Assembly: GCA_945878575.1 (NCBI GenBank)
Contig: CAMDUB010000012.1
Location: 1-57,823, forward strand
From: Phycisphaera mikurensis NBRC 102666
GTDB taxonomy: Bacteria; Planctomycetota; Phycisphaerae; Phycisphaerales; SM1A02
Reading direction: 5' to 3'
Length of the DNA stretch: 57,823 nucleotides
Part shown: positions 16,630 to 25,025 of the stretch, piece after piece
Position numbering within the stretch: position 1 is the stretch's first letter
Layout: the number at the start of each line of letters is the position of its first letter
Position numbers and translations under genes: made by a program
The notes under the pieces: model-generated
Seen by the model: the letters and a program-made list of their open reading frames with translations, nothing else
Database searches by the model: none
What the model was told of the DNA's origin: nothing

Positions 16630-17988
16630 CTAACACTGAAAGTCGTAGATCGGACCAATGCCAAGGATGGTGGTCAATTCATCGAGCGCAGCTCGTGACT
16701 CGCGCAAGAGTTGCGGGTCGGCCAAGTCCTTTGGGGATAGTTCATCCCGATAGTGACGACGCACCCATGCCTCCAGCGCTGCATGGCCTGCGGGCGTCCA
16801 CAGGCATCCTGGGGCGACTGCCGACACTTCGTCGGTAGTGAGAGGCACTCGCAGTCGCAAGCATGCCGGCCCGCCGCCGTTGCGCATGCTCTCGCGAACG
16901 TTGAGGTAAATGACGGACTTCACCGGGCATGTTGCGCTATCCACCATGCGCTGCACCAGCCGCGCGATGCCTGGGTGGCCTTCGCTCTCCACCGGCAGTA
17001 TCAGCGCCATGGTGCCGTCTGCAAGCGAAATCAACTGGGAGTTGAAGAGGTAGGTGCGTACCGCATCGGCGACACTCACTTCCGATTCCGGCACAACCAG
17101 CGCTTGGAAATTTGGTCCGACAGCTGCAGCCAGATCATCAAGGACTCGGTCTTGATCAAGGAGCGCCAATTCATGCACTAGATAGAACGATCCATTTCCA
17201 ACAGAGATCACATCATTGTGAAACACACCATGATCAATGGCGGCGGGATGTTGTTGGGCGTGGATGCATCGATCGTTGGGAATGCCGTGCAGCGCGGCGA
17301 CCGCCTGGCCGGCTTCGAGGGTTTGCCGCGCTGGATAGCGCGAAGGACGTCGACCGACGCCGCTGGCGTGCGCGCCGAATACAAAGAGATGCACTCCAGG
17401 AGTTTCACCGCCATTGCCACCCGATGCCGTAAACCGCGTGTGATTTGCTGCGCCTTCGTCGCCCCACGGTGACGGTGCGCCTGACGCGTCAAGGGCTGCA
17501 AGCGCATCATGAATGACAAATCGTTTGTCATCACGGAAGATGGCGCGCAGGGTGCGTGCGGTCTGCGGCGCCTCGATGGCACGATGTGGCATGGTTCGCA
17601 AGTTGGCCACCGTCATATGAACGCGGCCATCACCGGAATCCTTCGAAGGTGTGACGGTAGCGGCGTTGGCGGTCCACATGGAACTGGCACTCGATGCGCG
17701 CGCTAAGAGATGCGGTGCCTCTCGCGCGGCCGTGGCAATCGCCACTTCATCAGAGCCCGTGAATCCCAGCGCATGCAATGTTGGGATATGCGGTCGTTCG
17801 TGGGGTGGAATCCAACCTTGTATAAGACCCAGGCGCGCGAGTGCGGCAGCTTTGGCAAGACCTTGCAGTGCTGCGTCGCGTGGTCGAGCCGTTGTCCCTT
17901 GATTTGAGGTGCTCGCCACGTTTCCGGGCGACAGCCCGGCGTAGTTGTGGGTGGGGCCGACGATTCCGTCAAAGTTCGCTTCCGGCAC
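16630..17988 (-). CDS. astB: N-succinylarginine dihydrolase
   Basis: AstB hydrolyses N2-succinylarginine to succinylornithine, CO2 and two NH3 in the arginine succinyltransferase pathway. The protein aligns by eye along its whole length with E. coli AstB: NFDGIVGPTHNYAGLSPGN, PPHERPHIPTL, WTANAATVTPS, RPSRYPARQT, FHNDVISV, TYLFNSQLIS and GGGPACLRLRVPLT. The Cys-His-Glu triad of this guanidine-modifying fold is present as Cys376, His257 and Glu178. I start it at GTG 17988, giving 452 residues against 447 in E. coli; the frame stays open to 18129 but that extension would overlap the divergent holA and is not AstB-like. No astA, astC, astD or astE is in the window, so the pathway may be dispersed or the substrate different. 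Confidence 0.92.
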   Translation of the reverse strand: MPEANFDGIVGPTHNYAGLSPGNVASTSNQGTTARPRDAALQGLAKAAALARLGLIQGWIPPHERPHIPTLHALGFTGSDEVAIATAAREAPHLLARASSASSMWTANAATVTPSKDSGDGRVHMTVANLRTMPHRAIEAPQTARTLRAIFRDDKRFVIHDALAALDASGAPSPWGDEGAANHTRFTASGGNGGETPGVHLFVFGAHASGVGRRPSRYPARQTLEAGQAVAALHGIPNDRCIHAQQHPAAIDHGVFHNDVISVGNGSFYLVHELALLDQDRVLDDLAAAVGPNFQALVVPESEVSVADAVRTYLFNSQLISLADGTMALILPVESEGHPGIARLVQRMVDSATCPVKSVIYLNVRESMRNGGGPACLRLRVPLTTDEVSAVAPGCLWTPAGHAALEAWVRRHYRDELSPKDLADPQLLRESRAALDELTTILGIGPIYDFQC

Positions 17989-18091
17989 GGATTGAAGCGT
18001 ACCGCGCGCCCGTCTTACACTCCGCAGCCTGATGGCACGTGCTTCAGCAGCTTCCGGATCGAAAGCATCCCGTATGTCCCCCGACGCTTCC

Positions 18092-19060
18092 ATGCGCATC
18101 GTGGTTCTCACGGGTAAGGATTCGTTCAAGCGCGTCGAGCACTCGCGGCAACTGCATGCAGCGCTGACAGAAAAATTTGGATCAGTGGATCGATTTGAGT
18201 TTGATGGAGCATCAGCAACCCTCGCGCAGGTGATGGACGAACTCCGTTCCTACGGTTTGCTCTCTCAGCACAAACTCATCGTGATAGACAATGCTGAAGG
18301 ATTCATTGGTGCTGAAGATCGGCGCCGCGCGATGGAGCGCTACGCAGCCAACCCGCAGCAAGAGAGCACGCTGTTGATGCGCGCGGGCACGCGGTGGAAT
18401 CCGGGCAAGTTTGACAAACTTGTTGAAGCCAGCGGTGGCGCAGTGATCAAGTGCGAACCACCCAACGATCAGGACGCGATCAGTTGGTGTGGCGCGCGTG
18501 CAGAGAAGCGCCATGGTGCAAAGTTAGCGGCGGGTGCGGCGGAACTATTGGTGGAAAAAATCGGGCCGGACTTGGCGCGCATCGATACGGAACTTGCCAA
18601 GTTGGCGACCGCCGCGGGTGAGGGCAAGCCGATCTCTCGCGCACTGGTTACAGAATTTGTTGGTCAGTCGCGGGAGGAACAGGCGTGGGGGTTGCAGTCG
18701 GTACTCATCCAGGAGGGTGCAGGCGCTGCGCTGGTCAAGTTGAACGAATTGGTGCGTATTTCAGGCGTAGCCGACGTGTTGATTGGCTGGACCATCGTTG
18801 ACCTCCTGCGCAAGGCGCACGATGCAGCGCGGCTCATGGACGATGGGCAGAATGACTTTGCCATCGCCAAGCAGCTCAAACTTTGGGGCGATGCGCAGGC
18901 ACTGGTATGTCGGGCGGCACGTGCCCTTGGTAGTGCTGGAGCAGCCGCGCTATTGGCGGAGAGTGTGCGTACTGATGCGCGCACAAAGTCCGGTCTCAGT
19001 TCGGACAGCGCTCGAACCTTTGAAGCGCTAGTGGTTACCATCGGTGATCGGATTCGATGA
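18092..19060 (+). CDS. holA: DNA polymerase III delta subunit
   Basis: HolA is the clamp-loader subunit that opens the sliding clamp. The sequence shows the family layout: N-terminal MRIVVLTGKDSFKRVEHSRQ, then MDELRSYGLLSQHKLIVIDNAEGF (the switch region binding the clamp), domain II PNDQDAISWC with LAAGAAELLVEKIGPDLARIDTELAKLA, and the collar domain with KAHDAARLMDDG and LGSAGAAALLAES. No P-loop is expected in delta and none is seen. ATG 18092 starts where the conserved domain starts; in-frame ATGs at 18074 and 18032 would add 6 or 20 residues. The stop overlaps the following ATG by 4 nt. 322 residues, near the usual 340. Confidence 0.85.
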   Translation: MRIVVLTGKDSFKRVEHSRQLHAALTEKFGSVDRFEFDGASATLAQVMDELRSYGLLSQHKLIVIDNAEGFIGAEDRRRAMERYAANPQQESTLLMRAGTRWNPGKFDKLVEASGGAVIKCEPPNDQDAISWCGARAEKRHGAKLAAGAAELLVEKIGPDLARIDTELAKLATAAGEGKPISRALVTEFVGQSREEQAWGLQSVLIQEGAGAALVKLNELVRISGVADVLIGWTIVDLLRKAHDAARLMDDGQNDFAIAKQLKLWGDAQALVCRAARALGSAGAAALLAESVRTDARTKSGLSSDSARTFEALVVTIGDRIR

Positions 19061-20967
19061 AATACTCAGACACACTGCTCCCGATCACCACGCTCACCAC
19101 ATGCGTCGCATTGGCGGCGTGTTCATCGGTACCGCCCACCGCGCCTCCGCCGATCACTCCGGTGCGTGCGCAGCCCGTCGTTATTCGCGAGACCATTGAT
19201 CCGCTACCGCAGGCCGATACGCGGCGGCGTGTTGATTCACAGGTGGCTGCTCGTACAAGTTCACCGAGTGTTCGCCCATCCGCGCTACCGATGTTTGAGA
19301 TGACATTGGCTCCAGCGGACCCGAAGCAGATTGCCGCCTTGCCTGTGCCGGAGTCCGTAGAAGCGATGCCGGTGGACACCATGCGTGCGATCGACACCGC
19401 TCCGCCGCCATTGCTTCCTGAGCCGGTGCCGGTGGTGGTGGCTGAACCGGCGCCCGCCGTTGCCGCTGCTTTGGTGGCGGTACCTGAACCGGTGCCCGCT
19501 GTTGCTGCTGTTCCGGTGCCGGTGGTTGAGCCGGTGCCCGTTGTTGCTGCTGTTCCGGTGCCGGTGGTTGAACCGGCGCCTGTTGCTGCTGCTGCTCCGG
19601 TGCCGGTGGTTGAACCGGTGCCCGCTGTTGCTGCTGCTCCGGTGGTGGTGGCCCCAGTAGTCGTGCCGGTTGAGGCGGCACCTGAGCCAGCGGTTGCAGA
19701 GTCACGGGTTACCGAGGCATCACCCGCAGGTGCTGCTGAGCTTCCGCCAGAACCAACGATGCCGAGTCGGGTAATGGTGAAGGCTGCAAACCCCGTTGCG
19801 CCGCTCGCCATGACTGGCACGGCGATTGTCCCAGTCGCTGACAGAGCGGGCGTTCGTGAGCGACCCGCGCCCACGCCGGCGCGTCCGCCGGAGCCGGTGC
19901 TGATACCGGAACCGACGCCTGCGCCGACACCGGAACCGACACCGGCACCTGCACCTGTGCCGGTCGCAGAACCAGCGACTGCGCCAACAGCAGAGCCAAC
20001 ACCCGCGCCGGTTGCGGAACCCGCAGCCGCGCCAACACCGGAACCAGAACCAACACCTGCACCCGCGCCGGTCGCGGAACCTGCGCCTGTGCCGACACCA
20101 GAACCAACGCCTGCGCCCGTGCCGGTCGCGGAACCTGCGCCTGCGCCGACACCAGAACCAACGCCTGCGCCCGTGCCGGTTGCGGAACCCGCACCCGCGC
20201 CAACACCAGAACCAACACCTGCGCCCGCGCCGGTCGCGGAACCTGCGCCTGCGCCAACACCGGAACCAGTACCCGTGCCGGTTGCAGAACCTGCACCTGC
20301 GCCGACACCAGAACCAACACCTGCGCCCGCGCCGGTTGCAGAACCAGCGCCTGCGCCGACACCAGAACCAACACCTGAGCCCGCGCCGGTTGCAGAACCA
20401 GCGCCTGCGCCGACACCAGAACCAACACCAGTACCCGCGCCGGTTACGGAGCCTGTACCTGCGCCGGTCGCAGAACCAACACCAGCACCCGCGCCGGTTG
20501 CGGAGCCTGTACCTGCGCCGGTCGCAGAACCTGCACCTGCACCCGCACCTGCACCCCCGCCCATCAAACTTGCGAATCCAGTCATGGCTTCCAGGGTTCG
20601 GGATTTCGGAGACATTGAGGCGTTGGATGCCGGATCATTGCACCCCGGAGATCCCTTCGTTCTGTACGTCGAGCTGGTCAATTGGCCATTCGTGCCCGGA
20701 ATCGGTGGACGCGTTGCAGCGCATGCGCAGTACTCGTTGCGCATCGAGAACTTGGCCGGAACCGTCATCTGGAGCGAAGGTCCGCTCGACGCAACGCATA
20801 CCGCCGCAGCGCCGACCGATGAACTATTCATTACTCGGATGGTTCGCCTCCCCGACTCCTTGCTCGCCGGTCAGTATCGGCTAGCGATCGAAGCGACCGA
20901 TGTGGCAACCGGGATGACGGCCAAAGTAAAGACGCCGTTCACTGTTAAGCCAGCAAAGAAGCGCTAA
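19057..20967 (+). CDS. Pro/Ala/Glu-rich repeat lipoprotein with conserved C-terminal domain
   Basis: The N terminus is a lipoprotein signal (TTLTTCVALAAC, lipid-carrying Cys22). Most of the chain, residues about 110-505, is low complexity: first PVPVVEPVPVVAA-type units, then many copies of an 18-20 residue unit around VAEPAPAPTPEPTPAPAP. Such Pro-rich regions form stiff rods and could span the periplasm, as TonB does. The last 130 residues form a globular beta-rich domain (FGDIEALDAGSLHPGDPFVLYVELVNW, of which PGDPFVLYVELVNW is the recognisable core, then YSLRIENLAGTVIW and LAGQYRLAIEATDVATG) that I have only a vague sense of from other planctomycetes. The function is unknown. Overlaps holA by 4 nt. 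Confidence 0.85.
   Translation: MKYSDTLLPITTLTTCVALAACSSVPPTAPPPITPVRAQPVVIRETIDPLPQADTRRRVDSQVAARTSSPSVRPSALPMFEMTLAPADPKQIAALPVPESVEAMPVDTMRAIDTAPPPLLPEPVPVVVAEPAPAVAAALVAVPEPVPAVAAVPVPVVEPVPVVAAVPVPVVEPAPVAAAAPVPVVEPVPAVAAAPVVVAPVVVPVEAAPEPAVAESRVTEASPAGAAELPPEPTMPSRVMVKAANPVAPLAMTGTAIVPVADRAGVRERPAPTPARPPEPVLIPEPTPAPTPEPTPAPAPVPVAEPATAPTAEPTPAPVAEPAAAPTPEPEPTPAPAPVAEPAPVPTPEPTPAPVPVAEPAPAPTPEPTPAPVPVAEPAPAPTPEPTPAPAPVAEPAPAPTPEPVPVPVAEPAPAPTPEPTPAPAPVAEPAPAPTPEPTPEPAPVAEPAPAPTPEPTPVPAPVTEPVPAPVAEPTPAPAPVAEPVPAPVAEPAPAPAPAPPPIKLANPVMASRVRDFGDIEALDAGSLHPGDPFVLYVELVNWPFVPGIGGRVAAHAQYSLRIENLAGTVIWSEGPLDATHTAAAPTDELFITRMVRLPDSLLAGQYRLAIEATDVATGMTAKVKTPFTVKPAKKR
19900..20560 (+). repeat. Tandem degenerate repeats encoding PAPTPEPTPAP units
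   Basis: Roughly 54-60 nt units (GCGCCGACACCAGAACCAAC with variants) are repeated about ten times, with third-position differences and local exact copies. The array is entirely within the lipoprotein gene. Slippage and unequal recombination are likely to vary its length between strains. Confidence 0.85.
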
Positions 20968-20997
20968 ACGCTTGATCTAGCGCGTCGATAGCCGACG

Positions 20998-21003
20998 TAC
21001 AAT
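20998..21003 (+). promoter_or_regulatory. Possible -10 element (TACAAT) upstream of kup
   Basis: TACAAT lies 33 nt before the kup start in the 68-bp gap after the lipoprotein gene. TTGATC is upstream but at a 20-nt spacing, longer than ideal, so the promoter is tentative. Confidence 0.3.
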
Positions 21004-21011
21004 GTCCCCCC

Positions 21012-21028
21012 GCCTCCCTCTCGGAGGC
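21012..21028 (+). promoter_or_regulatory. Hairpin that would hide the kup ribosome-binding site
   Basis: GCCTCC (21012-21017) pairs perfectly with GGAGGC (21023-21028) around CTCTC. The right arm is the strong Shine-Dalgarno GGAGG, 8 nt before the GTG start. Folding would block ribosome entry, so this could be a translational switch or simply a dampener. Confidence 0.5.
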
Positions 21029-21035
21029 ACCGCAC

Positions 21036-23054
21036 GTGCCAGACGACGCATCCAACGCACGCCCTGATCTTGACGCCCCGACAGCACCCCTCGTGCCGAC
21101 GGTGGTGGATGGCGCCCAAGGCGTTGTGGATGCCGCGCTTCCAATCGCAGATCCGCACTCCGCCAATGGTCGGCACAGCAAGGGTCATGGCGGCGGCATT
21201 GCGTTAGCCATCGGCGCGGTCGGCGTGGTGTTTGGAGATATCGGTACCAGCCCGCTGTATGCGTTTCAGGAAACCATTGCCCACCACGGCAGTGCCGATC
21301 GCGCGTTCGTGATGGGCGTGCTGAGCTTGATTTTCTGGGCGCTGTTTCTAGTGGTGGTTGCGAAGTATCAGCTACTCATCATGCGTGCCACCAACCGTGG
21401 AGAAGGTGGATTGTTCGCGTTGCTTTCCCTCTTGCCGCGCGGCCTCCAACGTCGCGCGGATTACCGCTTGGCGTTCTTTGGTGCCATGGCCATCATGGGC
21501 AGTGCATTGCTGTTCGGCGACGGCGTCATCACGCCATCCATCTCCGTGCTGTCAGCGATGGAAGGTCTCACCGTCTTTGACGAAAGCCTGCAAGGATGGG
21601 TGGCCCCATTAACAACCGTGGTGCTGGTGTTCTTGTTCGCCGTACAGCGATTTGGAACAGGGCACATCGGCCGCATCTTCGGTCCGGTGATGCTCCTGTG
21701 GTTTGGTGTGTTGGGATTCCTTGGACTGCGCGCCATCGTCTCGGATCCAAGTGTGCTTGCCGCAGTGAATCCCCTGTACGCCATCGAACTGATTGCAGCG
21801 AATCCGTCCGGCACATTCCTTTTGCTTGGCTCAATTGTGCTGGTAGTGACGGGCGCTGAGGCGCTGTATGCCGATATCGGGCACTTCGGAATTGGCCCGA
21901 TTCGGCTTGGATGGTTCACGATCGTGTGGCCATGCCTCATTCTGAACTACTTTGGCCAAGGCGCATGGGCGATCGCCAACCCGCCGGATCCAGCGTTACT
22001 TTCGCAATACAAGCCGTTCTACGGTCTGGTGCCTGCGGGTTGGGTAATTCCCATGGTTGTGCTAGCTACGTTTGCAACCATTGTTGCTAGCCAGGCGATG
22101 ATCTCCGGCGTCTTCTCGATGGCGCGCCAAGCGATCCGCCTCAACTACCTGCCACGCCTTGCCGTGGTGCACACATCCAGCTTTACCGAAGGTCAGATCT
22201 ACATCCCGTTCCTCAATTGGACCATGATGATTGGGTGCCTGATGACGGTCTTCTTGTTCCGTTCCTCAGCAGCGCTTGCCGACGCGTACGGCATTGCAGT
22301 CACGGCAGTGATGGGAATCACCTCGCTGTTGTTTGCTGAGGTGGCGCTGAAGACTTGGAAATGGAAGCCACCAGTGGTGTGGATTGTGGTTGGCTCATTC
22401 TTAGCGATCGACTTGGCATTCCTTTCATCCAACCTTCTCAAGGTGTTCCATGGTGGGTGGTATGCGCTGGCGATCGCGGCAGTCGGTTCCATAGTGATGG
22501 TCACTTGGAATCAAGGAACCCTGGCGGTTGGCCGGCAGATTGCCGCACAAGGCGAAACGATTCATGAATTCCTCGCGCGGCTTTGGTCGGATGTGGTGCC
22601 GCGCGTTCCTGGCACCGCCGTATTCCTGACACCAACCACGCAGGCACCGTTTGCGTTGGTGAATTTTGTGAAGCACGCGCATGTGTTGCATGAGCAAGTG
22701 ATTCTTCTGTCGATCGCCCCCAGCGAACAGCCGTTTGTTGCCGACCGCGAGCGCGTCACCGTGCGGTGGATGCCGGATGGATTCTGGAGTGTCTCAGCTC
22801 AGGTCGGATTCATGGAGCAGCCCGATGCACCGGGCATCTTGCGCCTCGCGCGCGAGCGTGGCTTGCCGTTCGATACCGAAGAAACCACCTACTTTGCGCG
22901 AAAGATGCAATTGGTTCCTGGCGGTCCGGCGCGCATGGCTGGTTGGCGTAAAGGAATTTTCATCTTCCTGCACTCGAACGCAGCCGACGTGACCAGCGCG
23001 TTCAACCTTCCTTCGGATCGCACGGTTGAATTTGGCTTCCAATTGAAGCTTTAA
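21036..23054 (+). CDS. kup: KUP-family potassium uptake protein
   Basis: Inner-membrane potassium/proton symporter of the KUP/HAK/KT family. The signature GVVFGDIGTSPLYAFQETI stands at about residues 65-83, followed by about twelve hydrophobic segments: LIFWALFLVVVAKYQLL, GGLFALLSLLP, AIMGSALLFGDGVITPSISVLSA, WVAPLTTVVLVFLFAVQ, WPCLILNYFGQGA and others. The soluble C-terminal domain begins near residue 510 (FLTPTTQAPFALVNF) and ends VEFGFQLKL. The start is GTG at 21036 with GGAGG at 8 nt, although that Shine-Dalgarno lies in a hairpin. The 50-residue N-terminal extension is polar. 672 residues, the usual length. Followed after 12 bp by an ABC exporter. Confidence 0.94.
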   Translation: MPDDASNARPDLDAPTAPLVPTVVDGAQGVVDAALPIADPHSANGRHSKGHGGGIALAIGAVGVVFGDIGTSPLYAFQETIAHHGSADRAFVMGVLSLIFWALFLVVVAKYQLLIMRATNRGEGGLFALLSLLPRGLQRRADYRLAFFGAMAIMGSALLFGDGVITPSISVLSAMEGLTVFDESLQGWVAPLTTVVLVFLFAVQRFGTGHIGRIFGPVMLLWFGVLGFLGLRAIVSDPSVLAAVNPLYAIELIAANPSGTFLLLGSIVLVVTGAEALYADIGHFGIGPIRLGWFTIVWPCLILNYFGQGAWAIANPPDPALLSQYKPFYGLVPAGWVIPMVVLATFATIVASQAMISGVFSMARQAIRLNYLPRLAVVHTSSFTEGQIYIPFLNWTMMIGCLMTVFLFRSSAALADAYGIAVTAVMGITSLLFAEVALKTWKWKPPVVWIVVGSFLAIDLAFLSSNLLKVFHGGWYALAIAAVGSIVMVTWNQGTLAVGRQIAAQGETIHEFLARLWSDVVPRVPGTAVFLTPTTQAPFALVNFVKHAHVLHEQVILLSIAPSEQPFVADRERVTVRWMPDGFWSVSAQVGFMEQPDAPGILRLARERGLPFDTEETTYFARKMQLVPGGPARMAGWRKGIFIFLHSNAADVTSAFNLPSDRTVEFGFQLKL

Positions 23055-23066
23055 GCAGACTCTCCT

Positions 23067-24233
23067 ATGCGAACCATCGCCATCAAGATGCTCTTTGGTG
23101 ACACAGCAAAGTTCTACGGAATTCTGCTGGGGCTCTCCTTTGCAACACTGCTCATTGCGCAGCAGGCCAGCATCTTTGTTGGGTTGATGAGCCGCACCTA
23201 TGCGCTCATTGAGGAAACTCCACAGGCGGATCTTTGGGTCACCGATCCCACGATGCAGTTTGTGGATGACACCAAGCCGATGCAAGTCACTGCCTTGCAG
23301 CGCGTACGGAGCGTGGACGGAGTGGGTTGGGCAGTGCCGCTCTTCAAAGGTCTGTTGGTTGCCAAGCTCCCAAGTGGTGCGCGGCAGATTTGTGATGTGG
23401 TGGGCGTTGATGATGCAAGCCTGATTGGTGTGCCAGCGCGCATGATTAAGGGTGACGTCAGTGTCCTGCGTAAGCCAGACACCATCATCATTGAGACGCG
23501 TGGTGCTCGTTCACGGCTAGCACAACCCATCAATCCTGCCAATCCAACTGGTCCGAAGCGTCCGATTGAAATCGGTGAGGAACTCGAGCTGAATGAGCGG
23601 CGCGCGGTCATCGGCGGTATCGCGGAGACCAAGCCGACATTCCAGAATGTTCCCACGATCTATACGACGTATTCGCGTGCCATTGGATTTGCGCCAGCGA
23701 ACCGCCGAACCCTCAGCATGATTCTTGTGAAGGCGGCGCCCGGAGTTTCCGTGACGGAATTGCGTGACCGCATCGCGCGTGAGACCGAACTAGCGGTGTA
23801 CACCCCGGATGACTTTGCGTGGACCACCATTACTTATTGGATGACGCAAACCGGAATTCCCATCAACTTTGGTATTGCCATTGCCCTTGGATTTCTAGTG
23901 GGTGTAGCCATCGCGGGGCAGATGTTCTACAACTTCACGCTTGACAATCTGAAGTATTTCGGCGCGATGAAAGCGATGGGTGCGACGACGGCTCGACTGC
24001 TTGGCCTGGTGGCACTGCAAGGCGCGGTGGCGGGCGTTCTTGGACTTGGTCTTGGCCTAGGGGTTACCTCGATTGTTGGTCTGGCAATTCCCGGCGACAA
24101 ATTGGCGTTCAAGATGACCTGGCACATTCCGGTGATTGCCGCGGCGGCGGTGATCTTCATCGTGGTTGCTTCCAGTCTCTTCAGCATGCGTCGCGTGGTG
24201 AAACTTGATCCATCCGAGGTGTTCCAAGGATGA
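23067..24233 (+). CDS. ABC exporter permease, FtsX/DevC type
   Basis: Membrane subunit of a MacB/DevBCA-like tripartite exporter. Topology fits the FtsX-fold family: one N-terminal helix (GILLGLSFATLLIAQQASIFVGL, residues about 17-38), a large periplasmic domain (about 40-265, with DLWVTDPTMQFVDDTKPM), then three C-terminal helices (FGIAIALGFLVGVAIAGQ; LLGLVALQGAVAGVLGLGLG; IPVIAAAAVIFIVVASSL) and the closing SMRRVVKLDPSEVFQG typical of this family. The motif DNLKYFGAMKAMGATTARLLG is the coupling helix region facing the ATPase. Its stop overlaps the ATPase start by 4 nt. Substrate unknown. Confidence 0.88.
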   Translation: MRTIAIKMLFGDTAKFYGILLGLSFATLLIAQQASIFVGLMSRTYALIEETPQADLWVTDPTMQFVDDTKPMQVTALQRVRSVDGVGWAVPLFKGLLVAKLPSGARQICDVVGVDDASLIGVPARMIKGDVSVLRKPDTIIIETRGARSRLAQPINPANPTGPKRPIEIGEELELNERRAVIGGIAETKPTFQNVPTIYTTYSRAIGFAPANRRTLSMILVKAAPGVSVTELRDRIARETELAVYTPDDFAWTTITYWMTQTGIPINFGIAIALGFLVGVAIAGQMFYNFTLDNLKYFGAMKAMGATTARLLGLVALQGAVAGVLGLGLGLGVTSIVGLAIPGDKLAFKMTWHIPVIAAAAVIFIVVASSLFSMRRVVKLDPSEVFQG

Positions 24234-24979
24234 TCGAGCCGACAAACAGCATCGTTTGCAATGAAGTATTCAAGACCTTCGGCGTTGGTGATTCCATGGT
24301 CCGCGCACTGCGTGGCGTGAATCTGCAAGTTCGCTTTGGTGAAATGATGGCACTGGTTGGCCCTTCGGGATGTGGAAAGACCACGCTGATTTCCATTCTT
24401 GCAGGTCTGCTGCAGCGCGATGAAGGCGAACTAGCGGTGCTTGGTACCGATCCCTCCGCGCTGAGTAATCACGAGCGCACCATTTGGCGCGGGAAAAATG
24501 TTGGATTCATCTTTCAGCAGTTCAACCTGATTCCACAAGTCTCCATCCTTGAGAACGTTGCTGTACCCCTGTTGCTGCGGCACCATCCCAAGCGAGATGC
24601 CCTCGACCGCGCCGCGAAACTCTTGGAAGAAGTTGGATTGAAAGGCCGTGAATTGACGCGCCCCAGCAAACTCTCGGGCGGACAGCAGCAGCGCGTAGCG
24701 ATCGCGCGCGCATTGGTGACCGGTCCGCGCCTCCTTGTTTGTGACGAACCCACCAGTGCGCTTGACGGCGCTACCGGCCAGAAGGTCATGGGTCTGATCC
24801 GTGAACTCACCGCCGCTGCTGAACGCGTGGTCATTGTGGTGACGCACGACGAACGTATTTATCACTTCGCGGACCGCATCGCCCACCTTGATGATGGCCG
24901 CGTTACCCATGTCAGTACCCCAGCAGAGGCACTCGCCGAATCCGCAGAGCGGATGGGCGATGCCGCAAAGCGCCATTGA
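24230..24979 (+). CDS. ABC exporter ATP-binding protein, LolD/DevA type
   Basis: Nucleotide-binding subunit paired with the preceding permease. All ABC motifs are present: Walker A GPSGCGKTT near residue 44, Q loop FQQFNLIPQ, signature LSGGQQQRVAIARAL, Walker B LLVCDEPTSALDG, and the H-loop VVTHDERIYHFADRI. Single-domain, 249 residues, closest by eye to the MacB-N/LolD/DevA group used by tripartite or lipoprotein exporters. Translationally coupled to the permease (ATGA overlap) and followed by the membrane-fusion subunit. Confidence 0.92.
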   Translation: MIEPTNSIVCNEVFKTFGVGDSMVRALRGVNLQVRFGEMMALVGPSGCGKTTLISILAGLLQRDEGELAVLGTDPSALSNHERTIWRGKNVGFIFQQFNLIPQVSILENVAVPLLLRHHPKRDALDRAAKLLEEVGLKGRELTRPSKLSGGQQQRVAIARALVTGPRLLVCDEPTSALDGATGQKVMGLIRELTAAAERVVIVVTHDERIYHFADRIAHLDDGRVTHVSTPAEALAESAERMGDAAKRH

Positions 24980-25025
24980 ACTACGCTTTCCTGCAAGTCA
25001 CAGTCCCCCCACACAGGCATTGATC

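Noticed and set aside
19035-20831. 598-codon minus-strand Gly/Ala-rich open frame
   Set aside because: It is the antisense of the Pro/Ala/Glu repeats; it begins with the reverse of the holA end and has no ribosome-binding site.
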